A model generated the notes under the pieces. That model was not told the origin of the DNA, ran no database searches, and worked only from the letters and a program-made list of their open reading frames with translations. The translations under genes and the position numbers were made by a program. From assembly GCA_013398275.1 (NCBI GenBank), contig VZSE01002342.1, forward strand, positions 854,976-918,975: a stretch of DNA of 64,000 nucleotides. Reading direction: 5' to 3'. Below are positions 1 to 14,500 of this stretch, piece by piece; position 1 is the first letter of the stretch; each line of letters starts with the position of its first letter. Source of the DNA: Promerops cafer (Eukaryota > Chordata > Aves > Passeriformes > Nectariniidae).

Positions 1-3000
1 AGATGCAGTCTCCTCCTCACTTGTTATCTTTTACATGTGCTTGACTTGGCCAGTACACCCCTAGGAAACAAATCTTCTCTTGGTACTGGAACTGGAATGT
101 TGCTTTCTTGTCAACGTACAAGTCTTATTAAATCTTCTGACATGATTCAAACTTTTATGAAATGGAAGAAATCTCAAGATTACTGATCCCAGTTTTACCA
201 CACTAAGAGTGAATAGTGCAGTGTATATTGTATCATCCCATCTTCCCCCAGCTATAAGCCATTATTCACAAAAGTATTTCTGTCTTAGTTGCATCGCTGT
301 ACATAGCAAGATTTTTTCCCTTTTTTTTGTTTGTATCTGGTTTTGCCTAAAGTTTTCCAGACTCCAGGTTTTGCTTTGCTTTTGCTTCTCTGAGCAATTT
401 GACTTTAGCTCCTCTTTACTTTTGAAGCTCTTCTGCTAGTGCCCTGCTTCATGATCTGAACAACAGTGACCTTTGTGAAAGTAAACAGTTTTTCAGTCTT
501 TGCTTGGTAAAGAACAGATTGAAAAGCAGTATTCCATTTCCTCTGAAAATGTCTGGGTTTTTTCACCTGCTAAACTTTCATCAAAAGAAATGGAACACTT
601 CTTTCATTTCCAGTTTCTCAATGTGTCTTAGTTTTTTGCCACTGCCGTACCCAGCCTAAATTACCCTGCATTTCTCAGGCATTTCATATCATGCACTAAA
701 GAGAACTAGCAAATACAGTAACAGCTTTAAATACATTGAAACAGTGAAAAAGCACAGAAGAAAATAATTGCAATTTTATTTGTGTCATTAGGCTAGACTG
801 ACACAGTTTCTTGCAGCATACCATCTGTCTTAGATTGAAATGGAAAAGTTTCTTATTAAATTATGCATTTGCAAGGCATTCACAGCTGCAGAACCAACAA
901 AATCTTTTAGCATCTGTTCAGTCAAAAGAGATCTGGACCTAAGCTACCTTTGAAAGAATATTCTTGAAACGGTGCTTTACTTCAATGCCAGAATGGGTTG
1001 TTCATTACTGTTGTGCATTTGCTATTCTGCATTTAATAACGGTGTCATCAAATGGGGCTGTGGAAGGAACACCCACTGCACAGAGTGGGCTTGTATGACC
1101 TGAGAAGGCCTGCAAATATCTCCAGCCTTTTTAACTTCCCAAGTACATTCCAGGTTTTCAAACCTATATGATGTGAGAACTTGAAATTTTGACAGCTGTA
1201 AGAAGACTGTGGCTGTGAAAAGAGATGGGCACTATGGGCACCAACACTGCTTAGTCATGGATCTTGCTTTGCCATCAGGCAGTGATAAATGGTAGTAACA
1301 ATAGCAGCATATGTTCAGTCAGTAATGAATGCATTTCAGAGTACAACAGTTTTTGCTCTTGTCAGGTTTCCACTGTGTTTGTTCACTGAAGAGAATGATG
1401 AGTTTACTCTTACTTGAGCATTCATCTCAAATATGTTTGTGTTTAATAATCTCTTTGTTTGAAGCACAGGAAATGACTGTGTGCCAAAAAAAAGGACTAA
1501 ATATTTAGATAGCAGTCCAGAAAGGTCATGCTATTATGTGCAAGGATAAAGATAATCCATTTGTGATCAGCTGTCTTAGTGAAAAAGCAAATAAAATGGC
1601 TACATCCAGATATGATTAATATGTCTGGTAACCTGACCATGCATGCACGGCTGCTCCAGAAGTAGGACACAGCAAAGCTGCTGCTGTGCCACACAGAGAC
1701 AGTGAATCCAGCAGGTCCAGCACATGCCCAAATTGACAGGGATGCACAGATTGATTATATGGACATGCATAATAACACTGACACATCTGGATCTCTGTCT
1801 TCTGCTGGCCAAAAAGGCCTGGCTGCCCTGTACTGCAGGTTTTAGGTCAGTGAGACCCCTTTTGATACGAAGACACTGGAGGTGCAGGCAGCCAGCTGTC
1901 TTTGGCATCAGAAGGGTGGGAGCTGCCGCAAAACCACCTCAGTCCCATGGGACTGAACCCAGACTGCATTGGAAGATGGGCCAAGATATGTGGGGCAGCA
2001 GTGGAGTAGGAAAATCCTATTGCCCAGTAGGAGAAGGGGCTCTCCTACCCAGCCAAAGTCCCATCAGCAGCAGAAATGGCCAAACTGTGTCTCCCAAGCT
2101 CTTTGTATCCTGGCTGTGTCTCCATTCTTCCCCTTTCTTCTTCTTTCCAGGGGATATATCAAGGAAAGTTTGACATTGGACCATCATGCTTGGGGAAGTA
2201 CAACTAAATTTGTGCTACGATGGTAAGAAGCCATAATGGCTGGTTTGTCACATTCTTCTGCTTCAGAGGTCTGGTCTTTGGTCTGATGCAGAGAAGTGGG
2301 GACAGGCCTCATCCTTGCAAAGCAAGAGCAACCTGAGGTATGTGAGCAGTCCTGTTAAACCCAGCAGACCCACTCTGAGAGCAAAAACAAACACATGCAG
2401 TGTTTACCTAATCTGAGATTGCATTTTAAACAGCTATTTAATTTAAGGATTAGATACCCAGTTTCTCTGGGTCCTTGCAAGTGAAAATGTGGTGATAAAT
2501 TATACTTTGGCATTGGCTATCACTCATTCTGATGAGAGTGACCTCATTACTTGACTTAAATGGGCATTAAAATTTAATTGTCCTTAATCAAATTATCCTA
2601 TCGCAAATAAACCAACCTTCCTGAACTAATTTTCTCAGTGTGTTTTTATGGTGTATGCTTCTATATTTCTTTTTTTCTTGTTCATTGTCAGAGAAAGGAG
2701 AATAAATGGGATATTCAAACAATTTCTACCACCTTCCCCAGTTTACCCTGACAATTAGTAGTCAAATAAACAAAAAGAGCTAAAATCCAGTCTTTCTCTG
2801 TGTGGGATATTGTGTTACCTGAGTTATTCTTGATTTTGATGTGTGTATAATACAACTAGAGGGAAAATCATCTTGGATCTTGTGTTTCCATTTCCTGGTA
2901 GTACATGTTTCCTAAAGAAAAATATATACTACACATTAGCCATCCTTCTCCATCTAAATAATGAAAATTTATTCTAGAACTCTGAAAATAACATCAGACT

Positions 3001-4819
3001 ACTTTAATAGAGAAGTGGTGCCTGTTTCTTGTGTATTACTATCCATTATATAGGCACTGTGATTACTTCCTCCATTCCATTTTGTGACAGTAATGTTTTA
3101 TTTTGCTAGATAGATTTTATTTTTTAATTTGAGTATTTCTTTTTAATTTGAGTATTTCTTTTATCCAGCTGTTTTTGAAAATCAAGTGTTACTTTCCTGA
3201 TCCCATGACAGAGAAAGAGTTCAATTTCAGGGAAAATTTCAGTAAAAATGTATAAATGATGTTAAGGTTCTTGTGTGGAAAAGCAACGGTAAGCACAGGA
3301 GATATGATAAATTCATTAATCTGGGAGAAAGAAAATCCCAGAGCAGATTGTCAAGAATCAAGCATAGCCTGGAAATTGTTACTCTGAGTAGCAAAGAGAA
3401 GATGAGAAATAGCTAAAAGTGGATTTGAAGGTGATACCAAAGCATGACATCCCTGTTGCAACATTTTCATGTTTCAGCCTGTGTTTTATGACTTGCTACA
3501 AATGAGGTATAAGGATCTGGGTAAGATGGAATAAACAGAGGATGCTTCTCACTTCAGCACATGTCAGCACATATAGCCCAAAAAATAGCTTGACAGGGTG
3601 GGTGTTTTAGTTAAAAATCAAACACATGGTACAGTAAGAACAAAGATGTATATAAAGTTATTTATGAATTTGTAATGTAATGTGGAAGATGCACTTGTCA
3701 TATGAAGACAGATGAGTGTTTAAAAATGGGCCTAGTACTTGACATCTTTGGCTGTAAGAGAAGTAACAAAGTAGGAATATATAGTGTGTGTGATATACAA
3801 CACTTTTTTGCAGTGCACCTTGTGACCCTACCATTTGGGTCTCCTGATTATGAAACTCTTCACATAGCCCTGACCATGCATCTGGAGCTTTTCATGAGAG
3901 CTCAGCTGTGGACTGCAGCTCCTGGTGTACCAAGGAGGATGGTTTCTGTATTCTGCAAGGAAAACAAAGTTGAAAGGAAGAAGGAGTTCTTATTTAAGCT
4001 ATGTTAGATGTGGTATGTTTGTACATCAAAGCCTGTAGCATATTTTTATGCAGTCGAGCAACAGTCATGAGGAGTAAGATCCAAAGATATGAGCTGGATG
4101 CAACTATACTCTTGTGATTTTTTGTAGGGTCTTTTGTTTGTTTTTTTTTATCCTCATGAGCAAAGTTTAGGACTCTAACATCAAAGCACTTGGACAAAAT
4201 GGACTATCATGATGACACTGAAAGCCATAAAACATCTCTAACCACTGACTGAAGGAACCAAAAGCATGCTATGCAGCAGTGAAAAAAAAAAGATAAGAGT
4301 GGTGCTTGAGGCCACTTGCATCAGAAAGTGCATCCCTGCAAATAAAAAAGCTTGATACACTCTGTTTGGCTTTGTCCTGCCATCAGTCAAAGGCACTTTG
4401 CAACATAACAAACTGCTGGTGACAGCTGAAAAACTAAGGAGTGATTGAAAGTCCAAATTTAGGCATCTGAAAATAAAAATGTCACAGCACGTGAACTGTG
4501 GCTTAGCACTGAAATTACGCCAGGTGTCCTGTAACATGCTGTACGTGGCATGCACTAAACTACACTTCCAATTAACTATCACTTGATTGCCCTTGTGGTA
4601 CAGAAGCTCAAGTGAAATCACAGAGTCTGGTTTGGACTCTTGTCAGTGAACGCCTCCCACCCCAGTTGCATTGCCATTCCAGTTGCTTCCTGGAAAAGGA
4701 CATTTTCTTGGTCAGTGCAGAGGAAACAGCCACTGCCAAGCTGTTAACAGCCCCCATTGCTCTCTGCCTGCTTCCTGAGCTCATTGACTCAAGCTAAAAT
4801 TTTCATTATTCATTATGTT
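1..4819. other. intergenic, nothing recognised
   Basis: AT-rich sequence without a convincing gene. Open frames of up to 149 codons (for example 1724-2173 on plus) overlap frames on the other strand and show no domain or splice context. A perfect 19-bp tandem duplication sits at 3122-3159. Confidence 0.7.
3122..3159. repeat. 19-bp perfect tandem duplication
   Basis: TTTTAATTTGAGTATTTCT occurs twice in succession without mismatch. Confidence 0.9.
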
Positions 4820-5520
4820 CTGGCGAAGGTCGCTGCGAGCCAGGTTGATTGAGCTCTCAGCGTGTTCATCATGTCTGGGTTTGTCCAGCAATCCACAGTG
4901 ACTTAAAATTAGCAGGACAGCATCAAAGGGAGAGTTTGAAACAAAGAAAGTTTTAATAAAGACAAAAATAACAAACTCCTACAGGGAAAATCCGATGCCA
5001 GGAGCTCAGAGTCTGTGCTCCTGCTAGAACACCCCAAAACTGCCACGAGGCTCTTTGTTCAGCCTATTTTGTGTAAACTGAGGCAGGATTCTTGGCATTC
5101 TGCCCAGTAAGGTGCCAGCAGGTCCCTTCAGGAGACCCTATGAGGTGGCTTCATGCTGGCACACAGCCAAATAGGGAGAGAACTCTCTGGGTTTTGACCT
5201 TATTGGGAACACAAAGAGCAGAGCCTCACACTGCTTCCAACGTGAAGCAACTGCTCGCTCCAACTGCTTCCAACCTTGGCATAGATGAGGTGAACTGCAA
5301 CAATGTTCCTGCTTAATTTTCATATTTGCAGAAACCTAGTAAGAGGTTTTCTTTACCTGGCTACCATCTCTCCTGTGTAGCCCAGGCTGGGAAGGAAAAT
5401 GACTGCAGTAGAAGATGAGAGGACAGAAGATAAAGCTGATACGTACATGAGGACTGCGCAGCCCAACTACCAGCGATGGCAGAACACGACAGACTTTGTC
5501 TCAGGGAAAGGTTTCCAATG
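4820..5520. other. CpG-enriched patch in gene-poor DNA, possible LTR remnant
   Basis: About a dozen CpG dinucleotides fall within 700 bases, whereas neighbouring sequence has very few. Near the left side the plus strand has GTTTTAATAAAG at about 4951-4962, a polyadenylation signal. CpG richness and a poly(A) signal would fit an LTR that inserted more recently than the surrounding DNA. I could not find clear terminal TG...CA ends, a target-site duplication or any retroviral coding sequence, so the identity is open. Confidence 0.3.
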
Positions 5521-8500
5521 CACTGCATTGCTTATGGGAAGAGGATGGAAGAGAGTCACATCCCAGCCTCAGGGATTCTTTGTTTAAATCAGAAAGTGCA
5601 GCAGTTTATATAGGTTTCACTAAGCAGGAGAGAGGATATTGTGGCACTTTTTTGTGAACATGGAATGGCTACTTAGGCTTCAGCAAAATTTAAGATTTAA
5701 GAATGAAGAAGTCAAAACTGAAGTTCCTTAGTAAAATTGCCATTGGCTTAATTACTCAGGCATTTGAAATCTGATCTGCTCTTAAAGGCTAGAGAATGAC
5801 TAATATAGGCTGGTTTATTTAAATTTTGTCATTCCACAAGTTATAATACTCTTAAATTATAACAATCAAGAAAAATTTTAATTAATATCTTTAGATTAAA
5901 TCATAGCAATAACTTACAAGAAACTAGATCTTTTGACCAAACACTTTTTTTTTCTTTTTTTTTTAAATCACAGTGAGTTACAAAGCTACTTTTAAAGTCC
6001 ACGAAATTCTTTAGTGTCTAAAATAGTCTAAAATAGTGATATGGATACATTGTGATAAAGTAGTGGTGACTGGGAACAAAAGTCAAAGTGGTCTGTCTTT
6101 TCTTTGAGAAATTTCCAGACACAAACCAGAATGATCAGGTTTTGTAACTAAATTAATCCTTGTGCAGCACTTACCATCCAGCATGACTTAAACCTGTTAC
6201 TTGACAGTGCACAGTGAAGAGCTTTATTTACCAAAATTTGGTGACCAGTACTACATTTGAGACTTCCCATAGCGGCCACTTCTTTTAAAGAGAGGAACTG
6301 GGGGCCTTGCTCTACTTGCTCTACATAGTTTGCTTTCAGAATAGTCAATGGACATGACCATGAAAAAACCCAGGCAAGAGCTGCCTGCCAAATGTGAGGA
6401 AAAAAACCCTTAGAAAAAGCTGAATCAAGAGCTGGAGCAGCAAGCTCAGAATCTTGAATTCCTCCTCAGACCAGCACTCTTTCCATAAACACCTTTTCTG
6501 TTAATGTCCCCGGTTCCAAACCATGTTTTAAGGGGACCTACTCACAGAAACACATCATCATCACTCTGTCTGAAGTGGAAGAAACAATTTCTGCCACTGA
6601 GTTTAGCAATCAGAAAATGCTGCTTCATAATTAGGCTTTTTTGTGGGTTTGGGGGATTTTTTTATTTGTTTTTTTTAATGTTTGTTATATGAAATATCAC
6701 TTTAAAATAAGTCAGTAAGATATTCCAATGATGGTGGACTTTTCTCAATTTCCCAAATGTAACTTTTGTGTTTACCATTAAGAGATTACACTCTTTCTAA
6801 TAGTTTTAATTCTCTAAATATTTAGAAGTTTAATCTTTTAAGGTCAAGGTACAAATCTATCATTCAGATAAATAATGAGATAATTAATATAAAAAATTTA
6901 CACAGTCCAAAGGAAAATGCTCAAAATACTTTCAATATATGACAAACATATTTTGTTTCAAACTTTAATTAACAGCAAGAATTAACTTGCAATACCAGAA
7001 CCTCCTTATAATAAAGAAATTCTGAATGTCAATCAGCATCATTCATTCCAAAATCCCGGGCTGATGTCTCATTAGATGTGCTGTTACACACTGGAGTGCA
7101 CATTAGGACGAACTGAAGAGGAGAAGGTCACAAGGAAGGATGCCATGGTCAGCAGGCTCCTGAACTGGCCATGACAGAAGTAGCTCCAGACCCAGTAATT
7201 TTGGTAGTGAATTATGCTGAGGCATAAGACTTCTGGCTCATCTGGAATTTAGCATCCACTATAGATGTCTTAACACACTACAACACTGTCCTTACTTTGG
7301 TCAGAGCCACTGACATACCCAAAGTAGAGACAACCTGTATCCATGGTGTATGGTATTTGGGAGCCAGTCTGGGTTCCCACTCCCAGGTGTTATCCCAGAC
7401 AAACACCCCTTGTCTGAGCCCATACACTGAGAAGAAGGGCCTTTGTGGAGAAAAGGGCTCTCACTGGCCATTTGAGGTGGCAGACTCTTTTTTGGCTGGC
7501 AGGTATGGAAGTTAGAAATATCCTGTTCTCACCTGTGTTGGGCTGGGAAATGTCTCACAGATACCCTGAAGCTTTTGCAGTTGCTTTGAATCATATGAGT
7601 CAGAAACAGCTGGTTTTGTATCACATCTGACTGTAACCCTGAGTTTGATTAAACTGAACATAGACATACTCTCTGCTTCCAATTCAAACTGATCTTTAAG
7701 CTCTAGCTTTGAAATCTCATCCTGGAAGAAGGCGGGAACAAACAGCAGAAAATTTCTTGAGAAGCTTGTAATTGCTTTTCATTCCTCAATTTGCCTTGTT
7801 CGTCCTTCCCACTCAGAAACAATAATTGCTTTTTTTTTCTTTTTAACTAAAAACAAACTATGAGAAAAGCAGGTATTATCCTACTCCAACAGCTGTATGT
7901 GATTTACAGCACATATTGAGTATGTCTTTTCATTTTCATCACCTGTCTCAGAGCAAAGCTAACAGTCTGCAAGTGTGATCCTGAGACAGGGCACAGCACA
8001 AAAGCACTGGCAATCTCATACATTTGGGACAAGTCAGACTAGGAACTTGCTCTATTTTCTTGCTCACTGCTTGTGAGAGCTGTCTGAAAAACTGTTAACT
8101 TTGTGGTTGGTGGATAATAGCAGAGCTCTGTTGATTGCTGTAGCCTAAGATCTCCTGCTTATGGAAACAATCACTACTTGTCTTACTTTAATCTGATCAG
8201 ACATCTGTGGCTGCTAGTCAGTGCATTTCCAGTGGAGAAGAAAGTCTGAATGATTAACATCTCCCCTCAGTTTACACTGGCTCATTGCTGGGACTTGACT
8301 GCCTTGGCTCCTCCATCTCTGCAGATCTGGACCAGGATTTTGTGACTAAGCGCACTGTGCGCCTGGATAGAACAATTATATGCCTCAAGGAACTTTCTAC
8401 ATTTCATTCCCAACTCCTTTTCATGTTTTTTACCTAGTAGGGTTGACCTGCAGTCATTCCATTTACAGTGGAAGGTATTGATGTTTCAGTGCCTAATCAG

Positions 8501-11500
8501 GCAGCAAGTCTTGGTAATACGTTGTCTGTTTGGGACTTAAAAGATTACTTTTCCTTGTCCTAGCTCTTATGTGGCATCACTACTGCAATGCTTTATTTTA
8601 TGAGGCTAATAAATTAAAACTTTCTTTCCATGTTCTGTAAAAAGACAAGAAGTTGTTATTTTTCTTGCAAAACCACATTAAAGAGAAAGCAACAGCAAAC
8701 AGAGTATTACTGTCATTGCTTAATGAAAACCAGATCATTGCAGTGGAAAACATGCTGGGAAGGACCACTTCAATTAGAGCAAAGGGGAGATTAAAGACTT
8801 CTCTTTTATACAACCTAGGGAAGGAATGTGAAAGAATGAGTTTGAAGAAGGCTCTAATTGAAGGATAAAATGGAAATGGTAAAAGGCTTGAGATAAGATC
8901 AGTAAGCAGAGACAGTGAAGCCAGTATTGCTAGGAATATGTGTAGAAGTTCATAAAACCCCCAAAACCCAATTCAGTCTGGAACAGGCAGATACAGAGGA
9001 AATATCCCAGGAATTGTGAGTATGTTGAAATCCTATTGTACAGGGACAAAAGGTCTCAAAGGGAAGAATGTAAATAGTTTGAAAAACAATCAAGTGTTGT
9101 TTGCATTAAAAAATTATTCACTGAAATAAGAGGAGAGTCAGGAAGATCAAGGCCTTTTCCTCAAGAAGGAGTGAAGGAAATTTGATGACAATTATGAACT
9201 GAAGATATCCCTGTAATCACAGAAAATTAGTCTTCTCAACAGGGAAAATCTGCGTAGTTGTAAAGGTAAAATCTCTTAAACTTGAAACTAGTATAACAGT
9301 GTGTAGTATTTCTTCTTAATGCATTGCATAAAAGAGCTTTGACTCAGACAAGTATGTTTTTAATTAATTTAAATCCTTAATTCAGCCAGGCTAAGAACAA
9401 GGTCAGGGAGAGAGGAAAGCTGCATGAAGGAAATTATTTCATATCCAAAGAATGTTCAACTGCCTTTACATGAGCAAGAGAATTGGGATACCAAGAAGAG
9501 GAGATTTTTTGCAAAGAAGTCCTCATTCTCCTTCACTTGCCTGTAACAGCTAAAAATTTTAGCCTGTTTGTTTGCTACTTCTCTGATTTTGAGGTAAGGC
9601 TAACCAACCTTATTTTCACTCCCCTATTGATCCTTTGGATAGCAGCTCCACCTGAGCAATCTGCCACTTGTATGTGCTGTCTTTTTTTCAGCAATCCCCA
9701 GCTGGCACCACAGGTTAAGTGCTGTTATACCTTGTTGTTAGTATTGCCATCTGATACCACTGATCATTTCATTTATTCCATCAAGTGTCTGAATGTGCCT
9801 GTCCTCTTGAGAGGCCACAGATGTCCCATTTCCTTCTGCTCTTAGCTGCAGTTTGCCCTGGCTTCATACCACACGCTTGATTTTGCCACTTAGTCCTTTC
9901 CACTGTCTGTGCATGTTCCACCAAGTTTCCTCTCTCTCAGCTATTAAAAGCCCTGAGGCCAGCCCAGTATGTGTGCATAGGTAGGTATGTATATGCATAT
10001 ATGTATATAGTTCATTTATCCAGGCCTTGCTGCCTCCCTGATCCTTTTTGATGGCAGGTGTTTGGGGCATGATATTTTGGGGACAGTTGCTGGCACATGC
10101 AGACATCTGCCATGGTGAATGGAAAGGAACCAGCCCTTGTGAAAAATGGCTGCTGCAGGTCAGGCCTTAGAGACATAAGTATGTGAGGAAACTTGGCTGT
10201 TCCCTGCCTGTACCATATCTAGCTCTTTCCAATGCTCTGGGTCCATTTATTTCATTACTACTTAAAACCTCTTTGAAGTATTTATAATTTTTTATTGGTT
10301 GTTTCTAGGAGACACGCAAAATATAATTGGTCCAACAGTAAATCTGCTATGATGTGTTTATAAGGCAGGCTTTAGAGTCTCTGGAAAGATTAGTATTGAA
10401 CGATGCAAGTTTAGACTAAGCTAGAAATGTGAACCAGAAAATCTAGGTCATTATCAGGAGAGTTTCTATTTTTACCTGGAATAGATGAACATTGACTGAC
10501 ATCCTTATGAAAAGATGACATTGTTTTATGATTGACTTATCTTCACTGTGTTTTCCCTTTATTTTAAATTCTGCCCTGGTGAAGCACTAGGGAATGTTCC
10601 TGTTGCAGCACCAGGGCTATGTACAGATGCCCCAGTTTGCCCTGTTATTGAACAAGGTGTATTATCCCAGGCAGAACAGTACCCTGATGGAACTTTGAAC
10701 TCAGCTGCTTTGCCTCCTAGGCACAGCTCTGTGCCATGTAGACAGGTTTGCATTGACAAACACGATATGCTTGGTGACTGGTACAATTTTTCCCCAGTTA
10801 TAAGTGACCATCATGTGTTCACAGTTGGAACTTGTGAATCTGTGATCCTGGCTATGAAGCAGAACAGGACCTGGAGCAGCTCTTTACCAACAACTACCTC
10901 TGGTCAACTCTAACAGCCTAACACGGCATGCCATCCCTTATACCCACTCCAGGCAGGTGACTTTTATCTCCTTTTATTACTTAGCACATACAGCTTTGTT
11001 AATGTTCAGAAAGGAGAAGTATTGCACTGAATAAAGATGACCTAAACTTAACATTGCTGCAGTTTCTGCAGTCAGTCTCTGATCAGGTAGACAGGTCCTT
11101 CTGCCACCAAGAAACAGGAACGGGCAAAGGTTGGATCCTTTGTCCACTGCTATGGCTGAGCAAGCCCAGGAAGGTGAGCAGTATGTTAGTATGGACACTA
11201 GTGGTAAGATTGGTTATTAGTCTTCCCAAAAACACATTTTGTGCTTTTGTGACTGCACTATAACCTAGAAAATCTTCTGAAGTTATTTGTCAAGGAACAG
11301 GACAATGCCTCCAATATAAATTTTCATGGGCTGAAGAAAGCCATTTTGCGGGCAGTTCCAGTCAGGTGGATGTCACTGTGGCCTTTCCATCATCTCCATC
11401 CTGCCACACCACACTGCAGATCCTAGAGAAGGATGGGTCCATAATGCAAGGTCCTGTGTGGGCAAGCATTGTCACTCATGTAACCTGTTTTTCTTGGGTC

Positions 11501-14500
11501 TGGGTCTAGGGTCACAAAGTAGTTGCTTAGAGGTGTTATTATGCCAGCTGCCTGTACAACTGTGTGGCAGTTTGGAAGTCCACTGCCTTGTGCCAATGCT
11601 TCTCTGAGAGCTTCTTCCTTTTTGATAACCTTCAATGGCATCCTGCACTTTTCTTGCATATTTTGTGCCAAATTGTCCTCAGGTCAAATCTCAAAAATTA
11701 AATTGGGCTATAGGAGAGTTTATCTATTCTTCTCTGTTCCTTAATCACTAAGAAGGTGCAAATCTTTCAGAAGAGAGACAGTAACTAATAGTTTATATAA
11801 TAATATGTGTATACATCTGTGTTTACTAATTTAGAAGGACTGCTCTATCTACCATGAGGCTTCATTGTGATAAAAGTTTTGTATCTATGCCCTGTAGAAA
11901 TCCAGTCTGAACACCTGACCTTGGAACTTCAGTGAACCAGATTCTGTGCGTATTTTATGAGATGATCCTTCAGCTTTGACTTGTTTAGACAAGACACTTC
12001 TGACAGTGCCTTTTAACATAAAGCAAAGGTAGTGGAAATGATCTACTTGTTCAAATGCGCCAGCTTCCTCCCCAAAGAAAAGGTTTTGGGGTAAGGTATT
12101 TATCAATATGAGTAAGGCTGAACTGGCCCAAGGCTGGTGCATTTGCTTCTGTGGGCAGCATAGCATTTGAAGTCATTAGCATCACACTAGTTTTATTATT
12201 TCCTATTTTTAATTCTTTTAAAGTATATTTAAACATAACTGAAATTTTTAAAACTTGGTGTATTGTTTATGATGCTATAAAATGTAGTCTGAAATTTTAA
12301 ATAGAGAATAATCTCTGCTTGAGATGAAAAAACTAACTAGACACCAAGGAAATAAGATGTAATAAGGTGCTAAGAAAATGAGGAGAATGATTTGTGGCAT
12401 GCATTTTGAGCAGAATTGGTGGTATAGGGTAAAGATGACAGTGGCATGTATGAGTAGTTTATTCCCTAGTGAGGGCAGAATAGCAAAGACAATAAAATCT
12501 GAGACTAGTGCAACTCTGGGCCTCCCACAGAGAGCCACAGTCGTGCTTTTGAGGAATGAGCAGAAATAAAATCCTCTGAAGCACTATGGCAACCATCACC
12601 AGGGAGACCATCACAGATCTCAAACATGTTTATCTAGAAGAATTACAAGTCACAGAGTGAGATGATATACTTGGAAATGGTATTTTAAAAGTAAAAACAC
12701 TCTTACCTGGTAATTGCAGTGGTATGGAAATGTGACACTTTGAGTTCTTAATAAAACAAATATGTTTTTAAGAGGTACTGCAGTGAGTATCTCCCAGAAA
12801 GAGCTAAAGAGTTGTACTTGCAAAATATCTGTACGTGAGAGAGCTGGTCATTGTGCAAGAAGAGAAAGCAGACCAACAGTGTCACTACAGTAGATGGGTA
12901 AAGATCTTAAACAGAAGTTAAAAAATAAATGAAACAAATAATCAAAAAATATTTTATGGTCCTATATAAGACAAATACATACTGATATCCAGAGGTGATC
13001 ATGTTTGTGGGTGAAACAAATCCACTGAGTGCAATGTGGTCCTCATGGATAGGGTTTAGATGGACTTTGCTCACATTTGGCAAAGATGGAAAGCCCAACC
13101 AATTGTATGCTCTGTTTTATTTTAAAGAGGGAAATGGGAATTATTGCATTCTGGTCCTGGTCATACCACTGATCTATCATGCTGGGAAATTCATCTACTT
13201 GTTTCAAGTTTTTGTCTTACAAAGGAAGACAGAAGCTTGCTAGAGTGTTATGATGATGGGCCAGTTACCTTTTATGCAGACGTTTATAAACCTCTGTGTG
13301 TGAAGTGTTAGTTTATAAAATGCTGTATGACTCAGTTTGTTGGCATTCTTCACAAGTGAACTTTTTTTTTTCACCTGTCTTGAAAGCTTTTCACCTATGC
13401 TGAAACTCCTGTTTCTCCAGGAGTCTCTCAATTTCACATAGCTTTTGTTGGCTCTGTCCACTCACATCTTCTGCAGAGGTATAGAAAAAGACAGTGTTGC
13501 CCATTAGTACTGCTGAATTCGTGACTGATCCTGTAAGAACAATATCTAATAGTAGCAGTCTGTGTAAACGTGTTTCTGAACAAGAGTTTCTTGCTGACAG
13601 GCCTAGTTTGAATGTGAAGTTGAATTTGCTGGTAGTTGGATGGTTCCAGTCTCCTGTCCCGTCTCTCTGGGTGTATAAATAGCCACAAACATTTGTGGAT
13701 GATTCAGTTAATAAAAGATAATATTTTAAAAATGCAGTATTCCACAAGCCCCTCAGTCTATACCAGAAATGCCAGCTGGTGCTGCTTGATTACCCCATGG
13801 AGGAGGCTGGTGTCCAGGAGCAAGTCTGGGTCACCCTGAAATGGCATCTCCATGTCTACTTTTACCCTTTGCCACTTGAGAGAGAAAATAATCAAGACTG
13901 AAATCATCATCACTGATTATCCAGAAGGTATAAAGCACTCTAAATCAGGAAAATATTTCTAATGTTTGAGATTTGAAAGCAACAAGTAATGTTTTTGTAG
14001 CAGGAGCCTGATTCTGATTTTGAATAACGAAAAACTGTTTCTGAGTAACATGAAGGACAAAAGGAAAAGACAAAGAAAGATCATCAGAGACATATTCCTT
14101 CTTAGTCTCAAAAATACTCTCATCTCTGTATTTCATCACGCACTTTTTTGATGCTGATATTGTCAGTGCAGTGTTTACCTCCCATTATGACATCAAATGA
14201 TTTCTCAATGCTTATGCCTTGGCTTGTGTCTTAAGAAAGGAGCACTTTGTTCTTCTGCATTCTTTATTATTATTCTTCACTATTATTGGCAGAAATATAT
14301 TACTGTCACTTGCACAGTGGCACAAATTTATTCTTTTAGTGAACGTCTTGCCCTGGTTAAATTGATCAGTGTGCATTTTATAATAACATTTCAAGATAAA
14401 ATGCATCAAGTCAGTCAAATAACCAAGAAATCCAATGATTAATTACAGCTGATATCTTTAGTTATATTAGTATTGCATCTTTAACTTCTTTTAAAAGCAA

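Noticed and set aside
1724..2173. 149-codon plus-strand open frame
   Set aside because: No recognisable domain or family, overlaps open frames in other frames and strands, and has no supporting context.
4238..4621. 127-codon minus-strand open frame
   Set aside because: Composition looks like chance translation; no motif and no splice context found.
8350..8362. GCGCACTGTGCGC near-palindrome in AT-rich DNA
   Set aside because: Thirteen bases with an imperfect centre; resembles an NRF1-type site only loosely and there is no promoter context.
8653..8868. 71-codon plus-strand frame with a protein-like composition
   Set aside because: It resembles nothing I can name and a 71-codon frame covers the same bases on the minus strand. 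A protein search of both would settle it.
10548..10913. 121-codon plus-strand open frame
   Set aside because: No recognisable family; an overlapping minus-strand frame exists and there is no gene context.
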